Assembly: GCA_900540475.1 (NCBI GenBank)
Contig: UQGG01000052.1
Location: forward strand, 1 to 49,999
Origin: an uncultured Robinsoniella sp.
Lineage (GTDB): Bacteria > Bacillota > Clostridia > Lachnospirales > Lachnospiraceae
DNA: 49,999 nucleotides
Reading direction: 5' to 3'
This document shows positions 7,247 to 18,800 of the stretch, in pieces (positions within the stretch are counted from its first letter, which is position 1; the number at the start of each line of letters is the position of its first letter). The notes under the pieces were generated by a model. The model did not search any database and was not told the DNA's origin. It was given only the letters and a program-made list of their open reading frames with translations. Both the position numbers and the translations under genes were made by a program.

Positions 7247-10200
7247 ATGAAGTTCAGGACAAAAAAACTAGTGGCACTTTTAACGGCATCCTGTATGTGT
7301 CTCGCATCACCGCTGAGTGCTGCGGCAGAGACACCAGAGGTTATGACGGAAGCAAATGCAGCGAGAGAGGGGGAAACAGTAGAGACAGAGGGAATACAGA
7401 CGGAAGATGTGCAGACAGATGAATTGCAATCCGAAAATATAAAATCAGAAGAATTGCAATCAGATGATGTGCAGACGGAAGAAGACACGTCAGAAGAAAC
7501 GCAAAGGAAAGAGGTTCAGAACGAAGGGACAAAAAAAGCAGCGGATGCTGAAGGGGTGGCAAGGATTGCCGAAATTACAGAAGATCAACAGGATTCTGCT
7601 TACCGGATAGCCTATTTGTCAGACCTGCAGTGGAAGTCTGAAAATCATACTGTGGACAGCGAGAAACCAACCCAGAAAGACAAATCCTTTGAAGGCGGAA
7701 AAATTACGTTAAAGGTAGATGGAACGGTTACAGAATTTGACAAGGGGATCGGAACCCAGACAAATTCCACCATTGTGTATGATCTGGCTGGAAAGGGATA
7801 TACCAAGTTTGAAACTTACGTGGGCGTAGATTATAGTCAAAAGGAAAACATTCCGAGTGAAGTCTGTGACGTGAAATTTCAGGTAAAGATTGATGATCAG
7901 GTTGTATTAGAAACAGGAGTACTGGACCCGCTTTCCAATGCAGTTAAGATATCAGTGGATATTCCGGATACGGCAAAGACGCTGACACTGTACGCAGATA
8001 AAGTGACGGAGACCTGGTCTGATCATGCCAATTGGGCAGACGCAAAATTTTACCAGACATTACCGGAACCGGAGAATGTTGCCCTTAATAAAACAGTAGT
8101 TGCAAAGAAGACGTCAGATAATTCAGCAGCACCTGTTAATCCGGATTCAAACGTTAACAGTACGAAGGCTGTTGACGGTGTAATCGACAGTTCCAGTTAC
8201 TTTGACTTTGGAGATCAGGCAAACAGCGGAGCGGTGAGACAGTCTCTCTATATGCAGGTGGATTTAAAGGGGAGCTATTTAATCTCGGATATTCAGATGT
8301 GGAGATACTGGAAAGATGGCAGAACTTATGCACCTACCGCCATTGCCGTATCTGAGAATGAGAACTTTGAAAATGCTACGGTAATTTATAACTCGGATAC
8401 TACGGGTGAGATACATAATCTGGGCACCGGAAGTGATTCTCTCTACGCAGAGACGGAAAGCGGGAAGACATTTGCGGTACCGGATAATACAAAGGCGAGG
8501 TATATCAGAGTCTATACATATGGAGTAAACGGCACAGCAGGTGTGACGAACCATATAGTAGAATTGAAAGTAAATGCTTATGTATTTGGAGATGAGATCG
8601 AACCGGAAAAGCCGGATGACAGCAAGATTTTCCCAAATGCCGTGAGTCCTTTGAAACTCCAGGGACCGGGGACAAATGATCAGGTTACCCATCCAGATGT
8701 TAAAGTATTTGATGAGCCATGGAACGGCTATAAATACTGGATGGCATATACACCGAATAAACCCTCAAGTTCCTATTTTGAAAATCCCTGTATCGCCGCA
8801 TCAAACGATGGCATAAACTGGGAGTTCCCGGCGCAGAATCCGGTGCAGCCCAGATATGACAGCGAGATCGAAAATCAGAATGAACATAACTGTGATACCG
8901 ATATTGTGTATGATCCGGTAAATGACCGGTTAATTATGTTCTGGGAATGGGCACAGGATCAGGCAGTTAATGGAAAGACACATCGTTCGGAGATCAGATA
9001 CCGTGTTTCCTATGATGGTATTAACTGGGGTGTGGAAGATGAGAGTGGAGTTCTGAAGACCGGACCTACGGCTCACGGATGTGCCATTGCCACGGAAGGA
9101 GAAAGGTATTCGGACTTATCCCCTACTGTAGTTTATGATAAAACAGAAAAAATTTACAAGATGTGGGCAAATGATGCCGGAGATGTGGGTTATGAAAATA
9201 AGCAGAACAATAAAGTATGGTACCGCACATCCAAAGATGGGATCAGCAACTGGTCAGATAAGACCTATGTGGAAAATTTCCTGGGTGTAAATGAAGACGG
9301 GCTGCAGATGTATCCCTGGCATCAGGACATTCAATGGGTAGAGGAATTCCAGGAATATTGGGCATTGCAGCAGGCATTCCCGGCTGGCAGCGGACCGGAT
9401 AACTCTTCCCTGCGCTTCTCGAAATCCAAAGACGGCATTCACTGGGAGCCGGTATCGGAAAAGGCTTTAATTACGGTAGGGGCACCAGGGACCTGGGATG
9501 CAGGACAGATCTACCGCTCTACATTCTGGTATGAGCCAGGCGAAACAAAAGGTAACGGAACCTTCCATATCTGGTATGCCGCTTTAGCTGAAGGCCAGTC
9601 CCATTGGGATATTGGTTATACTTCTGCAAATTATGCAGATGCCATGTACAAATTAACGGGCACAAGGCCGGAAGTAGAAAAAAGAATCGAAGTTAATAAT
9701 GAAAATCCACTGCTTATTATGCCGCTGTATGGAAAGTCCTACAGTGAATCGGGAAGCACCCTGGACTGGGGCGATGATCTGGTTTCCAGGTGGAAACAGG
9801 TTCCGGAAGATTTAAAAGATAATGCAGTCATTGAAATTCATCTGGGTGGCAAGATTGGCTTGAATGAAAGTGATTCCCACACGGCAAAGGCGTTTTATGA
9901 ACAGCAGCTGGCAATTGCCCAGGAAAATAATATTCCGGTGATGATGGTGGTAGCTACGGCAGGCCAGCAGAGTGTCTATACCGGAACATCCAATCTGGAT
10001 GCTGAGTGGATTGATCAGATGTTCAAGCAGCACAGCGTATTAAAAGGGATCATGTCCACTGAAAATTATTGGACAGATTATAATAAGGTTGCTACGCTGG
10101 GTGCCGATTACCTGCGTATTGCTGCGGAAAACGGCGGATATTTCGTATGGAGTGAGCACCAGGAAGGTGTCATTGAAGATGTTATCGCAAATAAAAAATT

Positions 10201-12619
10201 TAATGAAGCACTAAAACTGTATGGAAATAATTTTATTTTTACCTGGAAGAACACACCGGCTAATACCAACTCAAACGCAGGAACAGCAAGCTATATGCAG
10301 GGCCTCTGGCTGACCGGAATGTGTGCACAGTGGGGCGGTCTGGCTGATACCTGGAAATGGTATGAAAAGAGATTCGGCAAACTATTTGATGGTCAGTATT
10401 CTTATAATCCGGGCGGGGAAGAAGCAAGACCGGTTGCAACAGAACCGGAAGCACTGCTTGGCATTGAAATGATGAGTATCTATACAAATGGAGGGTGTGT
10501 CTACAATTTTGAGCATCCGGCATATGTATATGGTTCTTATAATCAGAATTCACCTTGTTTTGAAAACGTAGTTGCAGAGTTTATGCGATATGCAATCAAG
10601 AATCCGGCACCAAGCAAAGAGGAAGTGCTCGCAGATACCAAGGTTGCATTTTATGGGAAGTTAAGTACCTTAAAGAATGCAGGAAACTTACTGCAGCAAG
10701 ATTTAAACTGGAACGATGCCACACTTCCAACTCAGATTACGGGGCGTTATGGATTAATTCCGGCAGTTCCGGAGGCAGTGGATGAGAAAACTGTAAAAGA
10801 AGTATTTGGTGACACCGATATACTGAATCAGTCCAGCCCCCAGCTTACCAGCAAAGAATCCAAAACAGCGTATTTTGAAGAAAAATATCCGGAACAGTAT
10901 ACCGGAACGGCATTTGGACAGCTTGTAAATGATACCTGGTATTTATACAACAGTAACGTAAATGTAGATGGAACACAAAATGCAAAACTTCCGTTGGATG
11001 GTGACAAATCCGTTGATATTACCATGACACCGCATACATATGTGATCATGGATGATCAGGAGGGTGAGCTTCAGATTAAACTGAACAATTATCGTGTGAA
11101 TAAAGACAGTATCTGGGAGGGATACGGAAGCACGGTAACAGATCGCTGGGATACGGACCACAATACCAAGCTTCAGGACTGGATCAGGGATGAGTATATT
11201 CCAAATCCGGATGATGATACCTTCCGGGATACCACCTTTGAACTGGTTGGTCTGGAAAGTGAACCGGAAGTAAATGTAACAGACGGTCTGGAAAGCCAGT
11301 ACCAGGAACCGGTTGTGGAATATAATGCAGCAGCAGGAACCGCTATGATCACCGTGTCAGGAAATGGCTGGGTAGATCTGACAATTGATACCAATACTTC
11401 AGAAGTCCCTCAAGTTGATAAAACACAGTTAAATGTCAAAATTGCAGAAGCCAAGGGGATTGAACAGGGGAACTATACGGAGGAATCTTACAAAGCCCTG
11501 CAAAATGAAATTTTAAAATCTCAGGCTGTAGCAGATAAAACAGATGCAACACAAGAAGAAGTAAATGCACAGTTAAGCCAGTTAGAAAGTGCAATAGCCG
11601 GATTAAAAGAAAAACCGGCTGTGGTATCTAAGGCAGCATTAAATGCAAAAATTGCAGAAGCCAAAGGGATGAAACAGGGGAACTATACGGAGGAATCTTA
11701 CAAAGCCCTGCAAAATGAAATTTTAAAATCTCAGGCTGTAGCGGATAAAACAGATGCCACACAGGAGGAAGTAAATGCACAGTTAAGCCGGTTAGAAAGT
11801 GCAATAGCCGGATTAAAAGAAAAACCGGTAGTGGTATCTAAGACTGCATTAAATGCAAAAATAGCAGAGGCAAGATCCATTAAGGCGGGGAATTATACGG
11901 ATGCATCTTATGGAACGTTGCAAAAAGCAATTACGGCAGCAGTTAGTATTGCCAATAATGCAGCTGCCACACAGCAGCAGGTAAATGACCAGGTATCCGC
12001 GTTAACCACTGCAATTAACAATTTAAAACTGGATGCAGATAAGCTTGCAGCAGAGTCAGCAAAGAAAGTAGCATCAGCGAAAGTCTCTGTAAAAGCAGTT
12101 TCTTATAAAGCCAAAGAAATAAAGTTGTCCTGGAAAAAGGTAGCGGATGCGGATGGTTATGTAATACGGGTAAAGAGCGGCAAGAAATGGAGTACAGAGA
12201 AGACCATTAAGAATAACCGCACAACCACTTATACTTATAAAAAGGGTACACCTGGTACGAAATACACATTTGAAGTAAAAGCTTATAAGAAAGTAAATGG
12301 GAAGACCACCTACAGTAAATACAGTACTGCAACTAAAAAAGTTGTACCGCAAACGGTATCTGCAAAGGTAAACACTTCAAAAAATAAAATCGTATTAAGC
12401 TGGAACAAGGTGTCAGGAGCATCCGGATATGTGGTTATGAAGAAAACAGGAAAGAAGTGGGAAAAGGCAGCCCAGGTAAGTGGCAAGACACTGAAGTTCA
12501 CCGATAAGAAGGTAAAGAAAGGAAAAATCTATTCTTATAAAGTGAAGGCTTACAAAACTTATAAAGGTGAAAAAGTTTTTGGAAGTTATAGTAAAACTGT
12601 AAAAATCAAAGTGAAATAA
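7247..12619 (+). CDS. Secreted multimodular GH98 endo-beta-galactosidase (1790 aa)
   Basis: Predicted to release A/B-type or Lewis-type fucosylated oligosaccharides from host glycans. Approximate layout: signal peptide 1-30; acidic imperfect repeats rich in Q/T/E (about 45-95); NPCBM 117-270; CBM32/F5-8C 275-448; beta-propeller-like region of unknown role 464-805; GH98 catalytic domain 817-1134; GH98 C-terminal domain to about 1380; three FIVAR repeats 1389-1595; two lysine-rich Fn3-like domains 1604-1789. Candidate catalytic acids are Glu939 (STENYW), Asp1034 (GLADTWKW) and Glu1089 (YNFEHP). Their spacing resembles that of characterised streptococcal GH98 enzymes as I recall it. The ATG at 7247 has AAGGAGG ten to sixteen bases upstream. 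There is no LPXTG or C-terminal membrane anchor. The GH98 assignment rests on motif and domain recognition; linkage specificity is not predictable. Confidence 0.88.
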   Translation: MKFRTKKLVALLTASCMCLASPLSAAAETPEVMTEANAAREGETVETEGIQTEDVQTDELQSENIKSEELQSDDVQTEEDTSEETQRKEVQNEGTKKAADAEGVARIAEITEDQQDSAYRIAYLSDLQWKSENHTVDSEKPTQKDKSFEGGKITLKVDGTVTEFDKGIGTQTNSTIVYDLAGKGYTKFETYVGVDYSQKENIPSEVCDVKFQVKIDDQVVLETGVLDPLSNAVKISVDIPDTAKTLTLYADKVTETWSDHANWADAKFYQTLPEPENVALNKTVVAKKTSDNSAAPVNPDSNVNSTKAVDGVIDSSSYFDFGDQANSGAVRQSLYMQVDLKGSYLISDIQMWRYWKDGRTYAPTAIAVSENENFENATVIYNSDTTGEIHNLGTGSDSLYAETESGKTFAVPDNTKARYIRVYTYGVNGTAGVTNHIVELKVNAYVFGDEIEPEKPDDSKIFPNAVSPLKLQGPGTNDQVTHPDVKVFDEPWNGYKYWMAYTPNKPSSSYFENPCIAASNDGINWEFPAQNPVQPRYDSEIENQNEHNCDTDIVYDPVNDRLIMFWEWAQDQAVNGKTHRSEIRYRVSYDGINWGVEDESGVLKTGPTAHGCAIATEGERYSDLSPTVVYDKTEKIYKMWANDAGDVGYENKQNNKVWYRTSKDGISNWSDKTYVENFLGVNEDGLQMYPWHQDIQWVEEFQEYWALQQAFPAGSGPDNSSLRFSKSKDGIHWEPVSEKALITVGAPGTWDAGQIYRSTFWYEPGETKGNGTFHIWYAALAEGQSHWDIGYTSANYADAMYKLTGTRPEVEKRIEVNNENPLLIMPLYGKSYSESGSTLDWGDDLVSRWKQVPEDLKDNAVIEIHLGGKIGLNESDSHTAKAFYEQQLAIAQENNIPVMMVVATAGQQSVYTGTSNLDAEWIDQMFKQHSVLKGIMSTENYWTDYNKVATLGADYLRIAAENGGYFVWSEHQEGVIEDVIANKKFNEALKLYGNNFIFTWKNTPANTNSNAGTASYMQGLWLTGMCAQWGGLADTWKWYEKRFGKLFDGQYSYNPGGEEARPVATEPEALLGIEMMSIYTNGGCVYNFEHPAYVYGSYNQNSPCFENVVAEFMRYAIKNPAPSKEEVLADTKVAFYGKLSTLKNAGNLLQQDLNWNDATLPTQITGRYGLIPAVPEAVDEKTVKEVFGDTDILNQSSPQLTSKESKTAYFEEKYPEQYTGTAFGQLVNDTWYLYNSNVNVDGTQNAKLPLDGDKSVDITMTPHTYVIMDDQEGELQIKLNNYRVNKDSIWEGYGSTVTDRWDTDHNTKLQDWIRDEYIPNPDDDTFRDTTFELVGLESEPEVNVTDGLESQYQEPVVEYNAAAGTAMITVSGNGWVDLTIDTNTSEVPQVDKTQLNVKIAEAKGIEQGNYTEESYKALQNEILKSQAVADKTDATQEEVNAQLSQLESAIAGLKEKPAVVSKAALNAKIAEAKGMKQGNYTEESYKALQNEILKSQAVADKTDATQEEVNAQLSRLESAIAGLKEKPVVVSKTALNAKIAEARSIKAGNYTDASYGTLQKAITAAVSIANNAAATQQQVNDQVSALTTAINNLKLDADKLAAESAKKVASAKVSVKAVSYKAKEIKLSWKKVADADGYVIRVKSGKKWSTEKTIKNNRTTTYTYKKGTPGTKYTFEVKAYKKVNGKTTYSKYSTATKKVVPQTVSAKVNTSKNKIVLSWNKVSGASGYVVMKKTGKKWEKAAQVSGKTLKFTDKKVKKGKIYSYKVKAYKTYKGEKVFGSYSKTVKIKVK
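11431..11850 (+). repeat. Near-identical tandem FIVAR repeat (210-bp period)
   Basis: Two copies starting near 11431 and 11641 are almost identical at the DNA level over about 200 bases, in the first two FIVAR domains of the first GH98 gene. The third FIVAR (from about 11850) is clearly diverged. This points to a recent in-frame duplication of 70 codons. Confidence 0.85.
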
Positions 12620-12664
12620 AAATCTCTATAGATTTTTTGACCAAAAGTAGTCCATTTTTTGGTA
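12617..12664 (+). terminator. AT-rich hairpins after the first GH98 gene
   Basis: AAAAATCT pairs with AGATTTTT around CTAT directly after the stop codon and runs into a T tract. A second small hairpin, ACCAAAA with TTTTTTGGT, follows. The stems are weak, so some read-through toward the next GH98 gene is possible. Confidence 0.45.
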
Positions 12665-12889
12665 ATTAGTAAAAAAAAAGCAATATTTCTATAATTATTT
12701 TAAAATACGGGTGTCGCAGTAAAAAAATAGTAAGAAATGAATGAGTTTGTTTATTGTAAGAAAATATGCCGCATGATAGGATTTGGACATAGGGTAGAGC
12801 GGAAAAATTTTACAGAAGATAAAAGCAAGGGAGGTGTTTGATATTAACGCGACAACCCGTAAAAATGAAAAAGATTGGGAGGTAACAAA
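12665..12889 (+). promoter_or_regulatory. Leader and promoter region of the second GH98 gene
   Basis: A TATAAT at 12690-12695 has no good -35. AGTAAAAAAA motifs occur at 12668-12680 and 12718-12730, similar to sites upstream of the first GH98 gene and the importer. A second strong ribosome-binding-like site, AAGGGAGG (12827-12834), lies well upstream of the one used for the gene (GGGAGGT, 12877-12883). A GTG-initiated frame at 12834 would end in a TGA overlapping the GH98 start at 12890. Confidence 0.4.
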
Positions 12890-15800
12890 ATGAAAAGTAA
12901 GAGTTTAATATCAATGAAGCGTATTATGGCGTGGATTTTAACATTGTGCATGATATTAACTGCAGTGCAGATTCCGTTTGATGTACAGGCGGCTGAGACT
13001 GCAACAGAAGAAAATGCAGCTCTGGGAAAAACAGTTACATTGCATAAAAGTGATGGAACAGTTCTGCCGGATGATTATCGCAATCCCGACAGGCCGGCTG
13101 CAATGGCGGTGGATGGCATTATTGATGCTACAGGAGAGGCCAATTATTGCGAGCTTGGTAAAGATGGCGATAAAACAGCTATGTATCTGCAGATAGACCT
13201 AGGAGGTCTGTATGATGTAAGCAGAGTAAATATGTGGAGATACTGGAAAGACGGCAGAACTTACGATGCAACAGTAATTGTTGCTTCTGAAAGCGGCGAT
13301 TTTACGGATGCTGCAGTTATATATAACTCTGACAGGTCAAATGTGCATGGATTTGGAGGCGGAGTGGATGACCGATACGCAGAAACTGCATCGGGACATG
13401 AATTTGCTGTACCAGAAGGCACAAAGGCACAGGCAGTACGTGTATATGTATTTGGCAGCATGAGCGGTACTACAAACCATATCAATGAAGTGCAGGTTTG
13501 GGGAACAGCGGATTCAGGCAACCCGGAAGCAGGAACATATACCGTAACAATTCCACAGGGCAGCGGATACCAGGTTATCCCATTTGATAATGACCCTGCC
13601 ACAGTGGAAGAAGGCGGTTCCTTCCGTTTCCAGGTGCTCATTGACTCAGAGAACGGTTACAGTGCAACCAGTGCGGTTAAAGCAAATGGAGTAGATCTGA
13701 CAGCCGTTGACAGTGTATATACGATTGAAAACATTACTGAGGATCAGACAATCACTGTTGAAGGCGTACATAAAGCACAGTATGAAGTGACATTCCCGGA
13801 AAATCCCCAGGGATACAGTGTAGAAATTCAGAATGATGGAAGCACAACGGTAGACTATAATGGTTCCATCAGCTTTAAGCTGAATTTAGACGAAGCATAT
13901 AATGAATCCGTACCGGTTGTAAAAGCAAACGGCGGTGCAGCTTTGGAAAAAGATGAGCTTGGGGTATATACAATAGCTAATATTCAGGATGACCTTGCAA
14001 TAACAGTTGAGGGAATCCAGGAAAATACCATTGTAAAGACAAAAACAATTTACCTGTCTGATATCGACTGGAAGAGTGCAGCAAATGCAGTGGGTGCAAC
14101 GGGCGAAAAAGATACCCCAACTAAGGATCTGAACCATGGACAGGGACCAATAAAATTATTAGTTGGCGGTACAGAACAAACTTTTGACAAAGGAATTGGA
14201 GTTCAGACAGATTCTTCTATCGTTTACGATATTGAGGACAGAGGATATACATCATTCCACACCGTGGTTGGCGTGGATCACTCCGTAGTAGGGTATGTAG
14301 GCGGAGAAGGATGCGATATTCAATTCAAAGTTTATCTGGATGGTGAAGCAGTATTTGACAGCGGCGTAGTTGATGCGTCTGATGATGCACAGGAAGTTAA
14401 TATTCCTATAACACCGGAGCATAAAGAATTAAAGTTAGAAGCTAAAATGGTTGCCCAACCTTATAACGACTGGGGCAACTGGGCAGATGCCAGCTTTGAA
14501 ATGGCTTATCCTGACCCAACGAATATTGCTTTAAATAAAACAGTTACCGTTAAGAAAACAGCGGATAATTCAGACTCCGAAATGAATTCAGGCAGACCGA
14601 CAACAATGGCAGTAGATGGTATTATAGGACCTACATCAGATGCTAACTATTGTGATTTTGGTCAGGATGGAGATGGCACTTCCCGTTATCTGCAGGTAGA
14701 TTTAGGTGATGTCTATGAACTTACCCAGATGAATATGTGGAGATACTGGGGAGATTCCAGAGTATATAATGGTACCGTGATTGCAGTTTCTGAAAATGCA
14801 GACTTTAGCAATCCAACCATAATTTATAATTCGGACAAGACAGACAAACACGGACTGGGCGCAGGCAGTGATGACACTTACGGAGAAACCCAAAACGGAA
14901 AATCATTTACAGTTCCGGATGGAACTATGGGACGATATGTTCGTGTATATATGGCTGGTTCAAACAAAGGAACTACAAACCATATCGTAGAATTACAGGT
15001 AATGGGCTACAATTTCAGCACAGAACCGAAACCATATGAGGCAAATGCATTTGAAAATGCAGAAGTTTATTTAGATATGCCAACTCATTTTCAGGATCTG
15101 GATTCCAATAAAAATTCCAACGGAACCTTAAAACACATTGGCGGACAGGTGACACATCCTGACATTCAGGTATTTGACGAGCCATGGAACGGATATAGAT
15201 ACTGGATGATTTACACACCAAACACAATGATTACTTCACAGTACGAAAATCCATATATTGTAGCATCAGAAGATGGACAGACATGGGTAGAACCGGAAGG
15301 AATCAAGAATCCTATCGAACCGGAACCGCCATCAACCAGATATCATAACTGTGATGGAGACCTGTTATACGATTCAGTCAATGACCGTTTACTGGCTTAC
15401 TGGAACTGGGCAGATGACGGCGGCGGAAATGATGACGAATTAAAAGACCAGAACTGCCAGATCCGTCTGAGAATTTCTTATGATGGAGTTAACTGGGGAG
15501 TTCCTTATGACAAAGACGGCAATATTGCCACAACAATTGATACCGTAGCCAGAATGGAAACCGGAGATACCGATTTCATTCCTGCAATCAGCGAGACAGA
15601 CCGTTACGGTATGCTTTCCCCGACATTTACCTATGACGATTTCCGCGGTATCTATGTAATGTGGGCACAGAACTCCGGTGACGGCGGATACAACCAGTCC
15701 GGCAAATACATCGATATGAGATGGTCTGAGGATGGAATTAACTGGACAGAGCCACAAAAAGTGAATAACTTCCTCGGAAAAGATGAGAATGGCAGACAGC

Positions 15801-18800
15801 TGTGGCCATGGCATCAGGATATTCAGTATATACCAGAGTTACAGGAATACTGGGGACTGTCCCAGTGCTTCTCAACATCCAATCCGGATGGCTCCGTATT
15901 ATACCTGACCAAGTCCAGAGATGGCGTGAACTGGGAACAGGCAGGAACACAGCCCGTATTAAGGGCAGGAAAATCAGGTACCTGGGATGATTTCCAGATT
16001 TACCGTTCTACCTTCTATTATGACAACCAGTCAGACAGTCCAACAGGCGGAAAGTTCAGAATCTGGTACAGTGCACTGCAGGCAAATACATCCGGCAAGA
16101 CCGTTATGGCTCCAGATGGAACAATTTCCCTTCCGGTAGGAAGTGACGATACCAGAATCTGGCGTATCGGTTACACGGAAAATGACTACATGGAAGTTAT
16201 GAAAGCCCTGACTCAGGATAAAAACTATGAAGAACCGGTATTAGTAAATGCAGCATCCTTAAATCTGTCGATGGATAAAACCAGCATTTCAGTTGGTGAA
16301 GAAGCAACGGTAAGCACTGCTTTTGTACCTGAAAATGCTACAGAGAAGATTGTTAAATATACATCTCAGAATCAGGATATTGCAGTTATTAATGCTATGG
16401 GCACTATTACCGGCGTTAAAAATGGAACCGCAACCATCGTGGCAGAAACACAGTCCGGTGCAAAAGGTGAGTTATCCGTAACCGTAGGAGAACTTCAAAG
16501 AGGAGAAATCCGTTATGAGGTAAGCAACGACCATCCAATGTACCTGGAAAATTATTATTGGAGTGATGATGCACCAAGAAAAGACGGCTTAGACGCAAAT
16601 AAAAACTATTATGGTGATGAACGTGTGGACAGTCCGGTAATGCTTTATAATACCATTCCGGAAGAATTAAGGGACAATACCGTGATTCTTTTAATTGCAG
16701 AGAGAAGCTTAAACAGCACTGACGCAGTAAGAGATTGGATTAAAAAGAACGTTGAATTATGTAATGAAAATAAAATTCCATGTGCAGTTCAGATTGCAAA
16801 TGGAGAAACAAATGTAAATACCACCATTCCATTATCATTCTGGAATGACCTGGCAAATAACAATGAATATCTGGTTGGATTTAATGCAGCCGAGATGTAT
16901 AACCGCTTTGCAGGCGACAACCGCAGCTATGTTATGGATATGATCCGACTGGGAGTATCCCACGGCGTATGCATGATGTGGACCGACACCAATATCTTTG
17001 GTACAAACGGCGTACTGTATGACTGGCTGACACAGGATGACAAACTGTCCGGACTGATGCGGGAATACAAAGAGTATATTTCCCTGATGACCAAAGAATC
17101 CTACGGCGGTGAGGCAGCAAATACAGATGCTCTGTTTAAAGGCCTGTGGATGACAGATTACTGTGAAAACTGGGGAATCGCTTCAGACTGGTGGCATTGG
17201 CAGTTAGACAGCAACGGTGCACTTTTTGATGCAGGCAGCGGCGGAGATGCGTGGAAACAGTGTCTCACATGGCCGGAAAATATGTACACCCAGGATATCG
17301 TGCGTGCAGTGAGCCAGGGAGCAACCTGCTTTAAATCAGAAGCACAGTGGTATTCAAATGCGACAAAAGGCATGCGTACCCCGACTTATCAGTATTCCAT
17401 GATTCCATTCCTGGAGAAACTGGTAAGCAAAGAAGTAAAAATTCCAACAAAAGAAGAAATGCTGGAAAGAACAAAAGCAATTGTGGTAGGAGCAGAGAAC
17501 TGGAATAACTTCAATTATGATACAACATATTCTAACCTGTATCCTAAGACCGGACAATATGGAATCGTACCTTATGTACCGTCAAACTGTCCGGAAGAAG
17601 AACTGTCAGGCTATGATCTGGTTGTAAAGGAAAACCTTGGAAAAGCAGGTCTGAAATCCGCACTGGATGCAGTTTACCCGGTTCAGAAATCAGAAGGAAC
17701 CGCATACTGTGAAACCTTTGGCGATACCTGGTACTGGATGAATTCTTCCGAAGACAAAAACGTAAACCAGTATACTGATTTTACAACAGCAATCAATGGC
17801 AGTGAAAGTGTAAAGATAGCCGGCGAACCACATGTATTTGGTATTATTAAAGAAAAACCGGAATCTTTAAATGTGTACTTAAGCAACTACCGTCTGGATA
17901 AGACAGAACTTTGGGATGGCACAATTCCGGGAGGATTAAGCGATCAGGGCTGCTATAATTACGTATGGCAGATGTGTGAGCGCATGAAGAACGGCACAGG
18001 GCTTGATACACAGCTTCGTGATACCGTTATTACTGTTAAAAATGCAGTAGAGCCTAAAGTAAACTTTGTAACAGTATCTCCGGCAGACAGAAGTTTTGCA
18101 GAAGATAATTATGTAAGGCCATACAAATATACAGTTGCACAAAAAGAAGGCACAACCGATGAGTGGGTGATTACGGTCAGCCATAACGGTATTGTGGAAT
18201 TCAATATTGTGACAGGTGATGAAAAAGTACCGGCAACAAGTGTTGAATTATCAACGGATAAAGTAGATGTAATCCGTAACCGTACCGCAGTTGTAAAAGC
18301 AACAGTATTGCCACAGAATGCAGGAAATAAACAGTTGACATGGACAGTTGCAGATCCTGAGATTGCTTCTGTAGACAGCAAGGGCACCGTAACCGGACTG
18401 AAAGAAGGAAAGACCGTATTACGTGCAGCCATTTCTGCCAGTGTTTATAAAGAATGCGAAGTAAATGTAATTGACCGAAAGGTAACAGAAGTAAACTTAA
18501 ACAAAACAGAATTGTCTCTTAGTGCAGGAGATTCTGCAAAACTGGAAGCATCCATAGCACCGGAAGACCCCTCTGACAGCAGCATTACCTGGACCTCTAC
18601 AAATGAGAATGTCGCAACGGTTGCTTCAAATGGTACCGTGACAGCTCATAAAGCAGGTGTGGCACAGATTATAGCACAGTCTGCTTACCAGGCAAAGGGA
18701 ATTGCAACCGTTACTGTAAATTACGCGGCATCCGTTAAATTAGACCGTACCGGAATGACGGCGACAGCAAACAGTGAACAATCCAAATCAGGAGGAGAAG

